Of a stretch of DNA of 64,000 bases, positions 9,925 through 18,097 are shown piece by piece. The stretch comes from Spirosoma sp. SC4-14 (GTDB lineage Bacteria; Bacteroidota; Bacteroidia; Cytophagales; Spirosomataceae), in the NCBI RefSeq assembly GCF_037201965.1, contig NZ_CP147518.1, positions 7,061,001 through 7,125,000 of the forward strand, written 5' to 3'. The translations under genes were made by a program, and so were the position numbers. A model generated the notes under the pieces. That model did no database searches, had not been told where the DNA came from, and saw only the letters and a list, made by a program, of their open reading frames with translations. Every line of letters begins with the position of its first letter. The first letter of the stretch is position 1.

Positions 9925-11277
9925 ATGACGAACGAATCGAACCGGCGCGACTTTCTTAAAACATCCAGCCTGCTAACAGGCAGTGCGCTGCTTAGCAGCC
10001 TGCCTTTTGCCTCAAAAGCGGCTACGGGCTATCATTTTTCCGTAAATGACACCATCAAAGTGGCCCTAATTGGCTGTGGCGGACGGGGTACGGGTGCGGC
10101 TCAGCAAGCTCTCAGCACCAAACAGAACGTGAAAATTGTGGCAATGGCCGATGCCTTCCGCGACCGGCTGGACGAATCCTATCAGAATATTACAAATTTT
10201 CTGACGGCGAAAAATCTAAAATCGCCCGATGGTTCGTCGAAGCTCGATGTTCCGGAAGATCACAAGTTCGTTGGCTTCGATGCCTACAAACAGGCTATGG
10301 CACTGGCCGATGTAGTCATTCTGGCAACTCCTCCCGGTTTCCGGCCCAGCCATTTTGAAGAAGCAGTTCGGCAAAGCAAGCAGATATTCATGGAGAAACC
10401 GGTGGCGACCGATGCACCGGGCGTTCGGCGAGTGTTGGCTGCGGCCGAAGAAGCCAAGAAGAAAAAACTGAATGTAGTGGTTGGCTTACAGCGCCACTAC
10501 CAGCCCAACTATCGTGAAATGATTAGCCGTATTCACGACGGTGCGCTGGGCGATATTGTAGGCGGACAGGTTTACTGGATTAGTGGTGGCGTATGGCACA
10601 AACCCCGCAAACCGAACCAGACCGAAATGGACTATCAGATGCGGAACTGGTATTACTTCAATTGGCTCTGTGGCGACCATATCAACGAACAACACATCCA
10701 CAACATCGACGTAGCGAACTGGGTCAAAAAAGGCTATCCGGTTTCCTGCCAGGGTACGGGTGGCCGTCAGGTCCGCAATGGAAAAGACGATGGCGAAATC
10801 TTTGACCACCACATTGTCGATTTTACGTATGCCGACGGCACCACCATCAATAGCCAATGCCGACACTACGAAGGTACCTATAGCAAGGTCGATGAGATGT
10901 TCCTCGGTACGAAAGGACGGGTCGATTCGTTTGGGCAGAAAAGCGTGCTGATGGCCTACAACGGTCAACCAATTTATACCCATAATGGCAAATCGGACGG
11001 TAATCCATACCAGATCGAACACGACGAATTGTTCGACGCCATCGCTAAAGGCGTATACAAATTTGCGGATGCCGAGAATGGGGCTAAAAGTACCATGACG
11101 GCCATTATGGGCCGCATGGCGACCTATTCGGGTAAAGTTGTGAAATGGGACGAAGCCCTTAATTCGCAGATCGATCTCTTTCCGGCCAAACTGGCCTGGG
11201 ATGCCATGCCGAAAAGCCTGCCCGACGAAAACGGATACTACCAGATTGCGGTACCGGGTAAAACAATAGCGGTATAA
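9925..11277 (+). CDS. Tat-exported Gfo/Idh/MocA-family oxidoreductase
   Basis: The start is placed at the ATG at 9925 because it gives a classic twin-arginine leader (NRRDFLKTSSLLTGSALL, followed by a hydrophobic stretch); the upstream 22 codons look non-coding. The Rossmann nucleotide site follows (VALIGCGGRGTGAAQQAL), and the catalytic-region signature EKPVATDAPGVRR matches the conserved EKP of the family. The C-terminal beta sheet is complete. Such proteins use tightly bound NAD(P) to oxidise, reduce or rearrange sugars or cyclitols in the periplasm. About 450 residues is usual for Tat-type members. It converges on the outer-membrane gene through a shared hairpin. Substrate not determinable. 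Confidence 0.88.
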   Translation: MTNESNRRDFLKTSSLLTGSALLSSLPFASKAATGYHFSVNDTIKVALIGCGGRGTGAAQQALSTKQNVKIVAMADAFRDRLDESYQNITNFLTAKNLKSPDGSSKLDVPEDHKFVGFDAYKQAMALADVVILATPPGFRPSHFEEAVRQSKQIFMEKPVATDAPGVRRVLAAAEEAKKKKLNVVVGLQRHYQPNYREMISRIHDGALGDIVGGQVYWISGGVWHKPRKPNQTEMDYQMRNWYYFNWLCGDHINEQHIHNIDVANWVKKGYPVSCQGTGGRQVRNGKDDGEIFDHHIVDFTYADGTTINSQCRHYEGTYSKVDEMFLGTKGRVDSFGQKSVLMAYNGQPIYTHNGKSDGNPYQIEHDELFDAIAKGVYKFADAENGAKSTMTAIMGRMATYSGKVVKWDEALNSQIDLFPAKLAWDAMPKSLPDENGYYQIAVPGKTIAV

Positions 11278-11284
11278 TTGAAAA

Positions 11285-11316
11285 GATAGTACCCGGCACT
11301 AGTGTCGGGTACTATC
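11285..11316. terminator. Shared hairpin between convergent genes
   Basis: Arms 11285-11298 and 11303-11316 (GATAGTACCCGGCA and complement, one G-U pair) close a CTAG tetraloop. On the minus strand the stem is followed by TTTTCAATT, so it can act as a terminator for the beta-barrel gene and probably also stops the oxidoreductase transcript. Confidence 0.7.
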
Positions 11317-11352
11317 ATAAGACCGGGATCGAATCAATTGCCCAGCGCTCCT

Positions 11353-11982
11353 CTATAATTCGCTTAAGTAAAACACAACACCGGCCGAAATTCGGAATGT
11401 TGTCACATCAGCTTTGTCTGTCAGGTCGCTCCCATTAACGGCAATTGCCGATTTTCCGCCTACCTGCAATGCTCCATTGAGCGTTATGGCTACAGGTAAA
11501 GCCACAAAATAGTTGAGCCCGGCGCCTATATGCAACGCCCCGGCTTTAAACTGAAGATTGTCGTTGGCCGTAAAGACAAAGGTCTGTTCCACTTTTCCCG
11601 ATCGATACGCATAGCCCAGTTCGGCAAATGGCCGAAGTGCATGGGTTGTTGCCGAAAAGTTAAAGCGAACTCCTCCCGTCGCGTTAGCGAAGGTAAAAGA
11701 CTTTGCATCGATATTATCTTTTTTCATGCCTGTGTGATCATACTGGGCAAATAATTCAAGACGCTGATTGAATCCATAGCCAATTCGACCACCATAACCC
11801 AGACCGCTCCCCGCATTTTCGTCGAGATACTGAAAATAATCCGACGACCAGCCCAGAACATGCCCTTGCAGGGTAATGCTAATGCCCTCAGTAGTCGATC
11901 GCTGTCGAATGGTCTGGCCCACCAACGGCGTAATTGTCAGCAATACGAGGGGAAACAGAATGGCAAATCGGTGTAGGTTCAT
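11353..11982 (-). CDS. Outer-membrane beta-barrel protein (porin-like small barrel)
   Basis: A 209-residue exported protein. It has a Sec signal (MNLHRFAILFPLVLLTITP, cleavage after VGQ), then alternating hydrophobic/polar strands (GGRIGYGFNQRLELFAQYDHT, FAELGYAYRSGKVEQTF, HIGAGLNYFVALPVAI) typical of 8-stranded OmpA/OmpW-like barrels, ending in hydrophobic FRISAGVVFYL. It is the last minus-strand gene after the kinase/phosphatase operon, separated from it by a 109-nt gap holding a heptamer repeat, so co-transcription is possible but not required. Function unknown. Confidence 0.65.
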   Translation of the reverse strand: MNLHRFAILFPLVLLTITPLVGQTIRQRSTTEGISITLQGHVLGWSSDYFQYLDENAGSGLGYGGRIGYGFNQRLELFAQYDHTGMKKDNIDAKSFTFANATGGVRFNFSATTHALRPFAELGYAYRSGKVEQTFVFTANDNLQFKAGALHIGAGLNYFVALPVAITLNGALQVGGKSAIAVNGSDLTDKADVTTFRISAGVVFYLSEL

Positions 11983-11998
11983 GATAACACTGTTTAAG

Positions 11999-12082
11999 TA
12001 GTTAGTGATTGGTTAATAGTCATCGGTCATTTGTTTGCCAATGCCTAATGAGCAGGGACAAGGGACAAATGACAAATGACCA
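11999..12082. repeat. Tandem heptamer array with inverted core
   Basis: The whole 84-nt gap segment reads in 7-nt units. Four consecutive units occupy 12055-12082 (GGGACAA twice, then ATGACAA and ATGACCA). The left half carries complementary-type units such as TGATTGG and TCATCGG. A perfect 10-bp inverted repeat joins the halves (GGTCATTTGT at 12025-12034, complement at 12072-12081). It lies between co-oriented minus-strand genes and resembles the elements at 6421 and 40274. Confidence 0.65.
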
Positions 12083-12091
12083 GGTACCGGC

Positions 12092-13873
12092 TTATAGCGT
12101 AATAACGCCATCGCCCGTACGCACTTCGAAAGTTTGCCCCGAACGAAACACAACGGGTTGGCCCTTGGCTTCGTCGCTGATGGTGGCCGACCGGAGCGGT
12201 AGCCGCTGCCCATTTACGGCTTCGACACTGTGGATTCGAAATTCCAGCAAATTCTTTTTTCGAAATACGTCATTTTCGGCCTGCTTCACCCGGCTCACTT
12301 CGCCATAGGCAAAAGCTCCGGCGGCTACGACAACCTCGCCGTTGCTTATGACCGGCTCGGTAACCCGAAATCGTATCGATTGTCCTTCACGAGCCACTGC
12401 CGAAGAAAGACCGTCGATTAGTGCCAGATTGACCGCCAACCGACGTATGGCAATGGACTTGTGCGTAACAGGTTTAGGTGGATTTGTTACGGGTTCCGAA
12501 CGTTCGGGTTCGGTTTTCTGCTCCGTTGGTGTTTCTACTAACCTGGGCTGCGACGGCTTATCAACGGGCACATTCGTTTTTGGGCTTACAGGAGTCTCAA
12601 CAACCCGTCGGGGTGTTGTCGCCTTTGGTTTTTTTTCGGTAGGTGCTGGCGTAGGCGTATCGCCTTCCGAAGGAATTTGCTTTTCTGTGGGTGGCTCGAT
12701 ATGGGCCTGCCGGGGTTCTGAAACCGCAACTGTTTGCTGAATTTCAGAAACAGATTCCTGCTTACTTTTTTGCTTCGGTTTTATCGGCATTAGCTGATTG
12801 GCAACCAGCCCAGTAGGTTCGGTTGTTCGATCAAAAATGATCAAACCAATAAATAGCAAGGCCACAACGAGTAGAGTGGCCGCTAACGCCGTTTGCCAGT
12901 TGTTGGTTAACCAGTCGGCGACAGGTTTGGTAGCTGCTGCTTTTTGCGACGACACAGCCAGTTTTGTTTCGGGCATCACCGACCAACGAATGGGTTGCAT
13001 CTCCAGAATGTCGGTAGTGGGAGGTGATGCACTTAATTTTGCCAGATCGAGCGCCGGTGCCTGCGACGAAAACGGCAACAAGGCTTTCTGAAACTCTTTT
13101 GCATCGGCAAAGCGTTTTGCCGGATTCTTGTCGAGGGCTTTTAGCACAATGGCTTCGAGTTCTTTTGGAATCTGGGTATTCAGTTTCCGGAGCGGAATCG
13201 GTTTTTCGCGGATGATTGCCTGCATCAAGGCATAGTCGGTTCGGCTGGCAAACGGTAACTTCCCCGACAGTAACTCATAGAGCAGAATGCCCATTGCATA
13301 AATATCAGAAGCAGGCGAAGGCGACTCCCCCTGCACTAGCTCAGGAGCCATGTATTCGAGTGTTCCGACAATGCGGTTTGCCTGCGTCAGACGTTGTTCG
13401 CCCGTTACGCGGGCAATGCCAAAATCCATCAGTTTAATAGCCCCTTCGGGCGTTATCATCAGGTTGGCGGGTTTGATGTCGCGGTGCAGAATACCTTTCC
13501 GATGAGCATGTGCTAACCCTTCCAGCCCCTGCCGGGTAATTTCGGCGGCTATGGCCGGAGGTAACGCCCCTCCTTTCCGAATCAGCGTTTCCAGACTGTC
13601 GCCCTCTACATATTCCATTGCCATGAAATAGTCGGAGCTATCTTGCAGGAAATTATAAACTACGGCAATATTGGGGTGGTTGAGCCGGGCCAGAATCAAC
13701 GCTTCGTTTCGGAATCGTTCCATAAACGAAACCTGATTAACCAGATGCGTATGTAGCATTTTGACGGCAACAGGTCGTTCGAGATGGGTGTCAATAGCCC
13801 GATAAACGGTACCCATTCCGCCTTCGCCCAGTAGCGATTCGATCCGGTAATGATGAATGAGTCGGCCTTTCAT
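12092..13873 (-). CDS. Transmembrane Ser/Thr protein kinase with C-terminal extracytoplasmic domain
   Basis: A Hanks-type kinase domain fills residues 1-270: Gly loop GEGGMGTVYR, ATP-binding Lys38 (VAVKML), catalytic HRDIKPAN, DFGIAR and GTLEYMAPE. A Thr/Ser/Pro activation segment is present, so it should be active. A single transmembrane helix (ATLLVVALLFIGLIIF, about 345-360) leads to a Pro/Thr/Glu-rich spacer (370-480) and a compact beta-rich periplasmic domain (about 480-593). It is the last of four genes in transcription order (FHA-protease, kinase, PP2C, this kinase), 5 nt after the phosphatase. The outer domain probably senses something, but I do not recognise it. No PASTA repeats are present. 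Confidence 0.88.
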   Translation of the reverse strand: MKGRLIHHYRIESLLGEGGMGTVYRAIDTHLERPVAVKMLHTHLVNQVSFMERFRNEALILARLNHPNIAVVYNFLQDSSDYFMAMEYVEGDSLETLIRKGGALPPAIAAEITRQGLEGLAHAHRKGILHRDIKPANLMITPEGAIKLMDFGIARVTGEQRLTQANRIVGTLEYMAPELVQGESPSPASDIYAMGILLYELLSGKLPFASRTDYALMQAIIREKPIPLRKLNTQIPKELEAIVLKALDKNPAKRFADAKEFQKALLPFSSQAPALDLAKLSASPPTTDILEMQPIRWSVMPETKLAVSSQKAAATKPVADWLTNNWQTALAATLLVVALLFIGLIIFDRTTEPTGLVANQLMPIKPKQKSKQESVSEIQQTVAVSEPRQAHIEPPTEKQIPSEGDTPTPAPTEKKPKATTPRRVVETPVSPKTNVPVDKPSQPRLVETPTEQKTEPERSEPVTNPPKPVTHKSIAIRRLAVNLALIDGLSSAVAREGQSIRFRVTEPVISNGEVVVAAGAFAYGEVSRVKQAENDVFRKKNLLEFRIHSVEAVNGQRLPLRSATISDEAKGQPVVFRSGQTFEVRTGDGVITL

Positions 13874-13878
13874 GGTAA

Positions 13879-14880
13879 TTACGGCTTTTTAGTAACGCTT
13901 TTTTTTCCTGCCGTTTCTGAACTATGCACAGGGCTATCGGTATCCTGCTCCAGCATAATTTCACGAGTAAAGGGCAAATCAATTTCGCGGGTTTCTTTCG
14001 CTGTCTGCTCCTGATCGGCACTGATCCGCTCGGCCAGCACAACCGTAATATTGTCGTGGCCACCCCGCGTTTTGGCCATTTCAATTAGTTTGTCGGCTAC
14101 ATCAGGCAGATTTTCCAGACTTAGAAGCTGAATCAGGTCTGTTTCGGTGCAGTATTCATACAGTCCATCCGAACAAAGCAGCAACCGGTCGCCCATATCG
14201 AAGGGGAGCAGGCACCGGCCAACGTCGATCTGAACGGTAGCTTTGGTACCCATTGCCTGGGTCAGCACATTGCGGTTGGGGTGGTTGGCTGCCGCTTCGG
14301 GGGTTATTTCGCCATTTCGCAGCAACTCCTGAATATAGGTATGATCTTCAGTAAGTTGAACAAGCTGTCCGGCCTTAAAGAGATAAGCCCGGCTGTCGCC
14401 TATGTGCGCAAAATAAAGCTGCTGTTCATGCACAACAATTACAGTACAGGTTGTGCCCATACCCCGAAACGCATCGTGTTGCTGTGCTTCATCGAAAATC
14501 TGCCGGTTGGCAACCTGAAATGCACGCATCAGGCTTTTCTCAATCGTGTCCCGATGGGCAACATATTCGCGGTTAACAATTTCGGCAGCCATCTGACTGG
14601 CAACTTCGCCCGCCAGATGCCCGCCCATGCCATCGGCAACCAGTAACAGATAGCCTTTCATTCGGCGGATACCTTCGTCGGCCAATCGGACAAACAGGCC
14701 CGTATCTTCGTTATTTTGGCGAATATTCCCTAAATCCGACCTAACAATGGCGTTGATGTCGCTGATCGGCAATGTGTTTTCCGGCAGCGTATCGGTCGGT
14801 TGAGGAATTACAGATTCTGCCGTGTCGGTCAGCGCTTCCGGCGCGGTTGATCCAAACAGACGTTTCAAGAATTTTTTCAT
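13879..14880 (-). CDS. PP2C-family protein Ser/Thr phosphatase
   Basis: A 333-residue cytoplasmic phosphatase. The PPM/PP2C motifs are in order: SDLGNIRQNNED near the start of the domain, LLVADGMGGHLAGEVAS (metal-binding Asp), CTVIVVHEQQLYFAHIGDSRAYL, LTQAMGT, LLLCSDGLYEY, and GGHDNITVVL near the end of the domain. The first 50 residues are a variable leader. It sits between two Ser/Thr kinase genes with gaps of 13 and 5 nt, so it very probably reverses their phosphorylation of themselves or of the FHA protein. No membrane segment is seen. Confidence 0.92.
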   Translation of the reverse strand: MKKFLKRLFGSTAPEALTDTAESVIPQPTDTLPENTLPISDINAIVRSDLGNIRQNNEDTGLFVRLADEGIRRMKGYLLLVADGMGGHLAGEVASQMAAEIVNREYVAHRDTIEKSLMRAFQVANRQIFDEAQQHDAFRGMGTTCTVIVVHEQQLYFAHIGDSRAYLFKAGQLVQLTEDHTYIQELLRNGEITPEAAANHPNRNVLTQAMGTKATVQIDVGRCLLPFDMGDRLLLCSDGLYEYCTETDLIQLLSLENLPDVADKLIEMAKTRGGHDNITVVLAERISADQEQTAKETREIDLPFTREIMLEQDTDSPVHSSETAGKKSVTKKP

Positions 14881-14893
14881 ATGTGTGCGGTCG

Positions 14894-16096
14894 CTACCGG
14901 TCGAAATAACATTGGTATAAGTCTCGTACGTCTGGATCGATGACGAACTGTTGTTCGGCCCCCTGATGCCGAATAATAATGGGGAATGCTTTTCCGGGCG
15001 TTCGTTTTACAACAAAAGGCTCCTTCGACTGAACCGTGCCATCGGGCAAAACCAATTCGAGATCATAGTCGGCATTGAGCACTTCAATCCGAATCTGCTC
15101 GAAGGGCGCTACGGGCTTAACGGGTATGTCGCCAGTAATTTCTTCCTTTTTCGGTTCGGTTTTGAACAGACTAATGGCAATCAGCCCAATAGCCAGCGTA
15201 AGCAATCCGTATCGCAACGCTACCGGCCATTGTATGGCTGATAGTATCTGGAACGAACCAATATGCATGAGATTCGTTGCTACCTTGCCGGTTTTCTGCT
15301 CCTGAAGCATCTGCTGAACTTCCAGAGCATCTGGTCGTCGGGCAGGATTGGTCTGTAAGCAGTTTGCAATCAGACTCACTATTGTTGGCGACAATGTTGG
15401 ATTGAGCAACAGCGGGCTAGTATACTGCCCCCGTTCAATAGCTTTCCGAAGCAGAAGTGGATTAGCTTCATCGAATGGCAGATAGCCCGTTGCCATTTCA
15501 TAGAGCAACACGCCCAGTGCCCAACTATCCGATTTTAGCTCCACCTGAGCCCGAAACTGCTCGGGGGCCATAAATTCCGTTGTTCCAACTACATGGCCAA
15601 CCTGCGTAAGTTGCGGTGTATACCGTCCTTTAGCAATACCAAAATCGAGTAACTTAACCTGACCATCTGGCCGCACCCGAACGTTGGATGGTTTCAGATC
15701 GCGGTGGATAATACCTTTCTGATGGAGGTGCCCAACGGCAGCAACAATCTGTTTCGCAATCCGTAGCAGTTCGTCGTTCGTTAGTTTTGAGCGGTGCCGA
15801 ATCAGTTCGTCCAGCGATTGCCCATCAACCCATTCCATCACTAAAGCCGGGCGGTTGTCGAGCAGGCCATATTCGTAAAGCGTAGCAATATTCGGGTGCG
15901 ATAGCGATGCCTGAATGTGGGCTTCATTACGGAAACGGGCGGCAAACTCGGGCCGATAGAGGACTTTTACGGCGGCCGTCCGACCCATTTCCAGATGAAC
16001 GGCTTTAAAAACCTCGCCCATCCCTCCTGCACCTACATATTCGGTCAGGCAATAGCCAGCAACAACACGGTGCAGAAGCGGATGAGAGAGTAGCAT
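14894..16096 (-). CDS. Transmembrane Ser/Thr protein kinase with short C-terminal domain
   Basis: A Hanks-type kinase domain spans about residues 10-265: GAGGMGEVFKAV loop, AAVKVLY Lys, IIHRDLKPSNV catalytic loop, LLDFGIAKG and TTEFMAPEQF. A transmembrane helix follows (YGLLTLAIGLIAISLF, about 290-308). The final 80 residues form a small beta domain (IRIEVLNADYDLELVLPDG, FVVKRTPGKAFPIIIRHQG) that looks PEGA-like; the name is tentative. It lies in an operon upstream of the PP2C gene and downstream of the FHA-protease. It differs from the sister kinase in its outer domain, which suggests that the two respond to different cues. Confidence 0.88.
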   Translation of the reverse strand: MLLSHPLLHRVVAGYCLTEYVGAGGMGEVFKAVHLEMGRTAAVKVLYRPEFAARFRNEAHIQASLSHPNIATLYEYGLLDNRPALVMEWVDGQSLDELIRHRSKLTNDELLRIAKQIVAAVGHLHQKGIIHRDLKPSNVRVRPDGQVKLLDFGIAKGRYTPQLTQVGHVVGTTEFMAPEQFRAQVELKSDSWALGVLLYEMATGYLPFDEANPLLLRKAIERGQYTSPLLLNPTLSPTIVSLIANCLQTNPARRPDALEVQQMLQEQKTGKVATNLMHIGSFQILSAIQWPVALRYGLLTLAIGLIAISLFKTEPKKEEITGDIPVKPVAPFEQIRIEVLNADYDLELVLPDGTVQSKEPFVVKRTPGKAFPIIIRHQGAEQQFVIDPDVRDLYQCYFDR

Positions 16097-16158
16097 GGAT
16101 AGAAGAGGAATGAGGTTTACAACTTCTGATTTTCTGATTTGTGGGGGTAGATGAATGA

Positions 16159-17862
16159 TTAGTCAACTACCTGCCGACGCCCCATTAATTCCAGACCATA
16201 TTTAATGGGTACCGCGAAGGTGATCCGGGTAGCATCCTGCCAACTACTGCTGGCCGAGAAGATGCCAATCACATTCCCGTCTTTATCGAACACCGGCCCA
16301 CCGCTGTTTCCGGCCCCGGTTGCGTTGACGGTAAGCTGATAATAGTCGCCAAATTCACTATAATACGCAGCAGCTTTGCCCGTAGCCTGCCCACGAAGTA
16401 CCTTCCCGATACTTCCGGGCGTAACCGTTGCGTCGGGCACTTTTACGACCTGCGAATTACGGTTGGCAAAATCAGATGAGTATTCACCAACAAACACATC
16501 GGGAGAAATACCAGGATACCCCATAACCGTAATGGCCTGACCCGGAGCAATTGTTTTATCGGCATCACGAAGTTTAACCGGCGTCAGGGTTTCGGCAATG
16601 TCAATTTTAATGATCGCTACGTCGTGCTTGGGCGAAACAATCGGCTTACCCTCGGCCGGGAAACGCTGTTCATTTTTATTGAACGTTACGTCCATATACG
16701 TATTTACGCCTTCAATCACTTTGCCCGACATTGGTTTTTTGCCAAAGAACTGTGTTTCGGAGGGTACCCAGCGGAATTCCTGCACGGGTTGTGGGCTTAT
16801 TTCCCAGCCTTTTGCGCCCTGCACCAGCAATACGCCCGGAAACGCGTCCTGCGGAAAGCTATAGTATGAGTTCCAGGCCGCAGCAACGTGCCGGTTGGTC
16901 ATGATATGACCCTGTGGCGACACCACAAAACCCGATCCGCTCGCTCCAGCCATTGCAATTGGCTTGCCAACCGATACGTTGCGCTTCAGCCCCAGCAACG
17001 GTTCAATTTTGCCGGGTGCCGTTTCTATATATACCGCCTTATTAACCACCTGCCCATTGGCAAGTTTAATGGGCATATACTCATGATAAATATCGTCGCC
17101 GGTGGTTGTATTGATCAGTTTATAACCGAACTCAATGAATACGACTTTGCTCGTATTGGCGGTTGCAATTTGCTCGGCTGTTAAGCTATTGTCAATAGGC
17201 TGAATAACCTTAACGGAATCATGATGATGAACATGAACCGTTTTTTCTTGCGGTCTGATCTGATCCTTGAAAGCATACGCCAGCCCCGACAATACGACCA
17301 GCAAAGCGGCTCCACTCAGCAACATCGATTTTTTGGTTTGCCGCCGTTCGGTCATCATCATCCGCTCTACGGTTTGTTTGCCCAGTCCCACTTTCTGCGG
17401 CACCATCACATCACTGTCGCCAGAGTCGCCTATGGCTTCGGTCAGGCTTAGTTCGGTGGTTGGCTTAATCGAAACCGGAATATCCACTACTCGTGTACTC
17501 ATCATCAGTTCGGCCGGACGCGGGTTCAGGTCGAACTGAAATACTGGCCCACCCTGGCCTAACTGAATTTCATCGCCGGGTTGAATGAGTGCCGATCCGG
17601 CAATGCGGCTTTTGTTCACAAAAATTCCATTGCGCGAGTTATTATCGACCACGCTAAACGACAATGATTTACCGGGTTCCCGTACAATTTTGCCATGCTC
17701 GCGCGAAACGGCGAACTCACGCTCAGGATCGAACCGGATAGCGTTTGTGGCAGCCCGGCCAAATGTTAGCTCTGAATACTTTTTGTAGTCGAACTCTTCG
17801 ACCTGGTTTGCTTTGGTACCGGTTAGGTGACGGATAACGTAGCGATTGATAGAGGTAGCCAT
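16159..17862 (-). CDS. FHA domain-membrane-trypsin-like protease fusion
   Basis: The start is set at the ATG at 17862 (MATSINRYVIRHLTG); the frame runs 35 codons further but without domain homology. Residues 20-110 are an FHA phosphothreonine-binding fold (FGRAATNAIRFD, VSREHGKIV, NNSRNGIFVN). A transmembrane helix (MLLSGAALLVVLSGLAYAF, about 180-198) puts the rest outside the cytoplasm. That part is an HtrA/trypsin-type protease with a complete triad: His325 (TNRHVAA), Asp414 (HDVAIIKID) and Ser520 (GNSGGPVF). It is the first gene of the kinase/phosphatase operon. The kinases probably phosphorylate a partner, or the protein itself, that the FHA domain then reads, coupling phosphorylation to proteolysis in the periplasm. 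Confidence 0.85.
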   Translation of the reverse strand: MATSINRYVIRHLTGTKANQVEEFDYKKYSELTFGRAATNAIRFDPEREFAVSREHGKIVREPGKSLSFSVVDNNSRNGIFVNKSRIAGSALIQPGDEIQLGQGGPVFQFDLNPRPAELMMSTRVVDIPVSIKPTTELSLTEAIGDSGDSDVMVPQKVGLGKQTVERMMMTERRQTKKSMLLSGAALLVVLSGLAYAFKDQIRPQEKTVHVHHHDSVKVIQPIDNSLTAEQIATANTSKVVFIEFGYKLINTTTGDDIYHEYMPIKLANGQVVNKAVYIETAPGKIEPLLGLKRNVSVGKPIAMAGASGSGFVVSPQGHIMTNRHVAAAWNSYYSFPQDAFPGVLLVQGAKGWEISPQPVQEFRWVPSETQFFGKKPMSGKVIEGVNTYMDVTFNKNEQRFPAEGKPIVSPKHDVAIIKIDIAETLTPVKLRDADKTIAPGQAITVMGYPGISPDVFVGEYSSDFANRNSQVVKVPDATVTPGSIGKVLRGQATGKAAAYYSEFGDYYQLTVNATGAGNSGGPVFDKDGNVIGIFSASSSWQDATRITFAVPIKYGLELMGRRQVVD

Positions 17863-17969
17863 GATTTCTATATGTCTTTCGGTGAAAAAGTTGCGTCGTT
17901 TGACTGATACAAAGTTGGCAGGTGGCACGTCGGCAGAAAATCGGGGAATGCCCCCATTTCGACCCACAA

Positions 17970-18006
17970 AAACCTATATTTTGTCTCTATAGGAAAACCT
18001 ATATTT
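17970..18006. promoter_or_regulatory. Paired AAACCTATATTT direct repeat
   Basis: Two copies of AAACCTATATTT (17970-17981 and 17995-18006) lie 25 nt start to start in the divergent gap between the FHA-protease and the TPR kinase. The interval also forms a CCTATA/TATAGG inverted repeat (17973-17978 with 17988-17993). The same motif pair recurs at 43898-43931. It is a likely regulator binding site; read on the minus strand, TATAGGTTTT also resembles a -7 box. Confidence 0.5.
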
Positions 18007-18097
18007 TCAACTAGAAGCTTGTCATTGAGAGCCTTAAGTAAGTACTTTAAGCCTGTTTCTCAGGAATTCATAAGCCAATCGTACCGATCTCTGTGTT

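Noticed and set aside
16097..16158. Repeated TTCTGAT-type words between the kinase and FHA-protease genes
   Set aside because: Two to three units of uneven length with no inverted repeat; kept out of the family.
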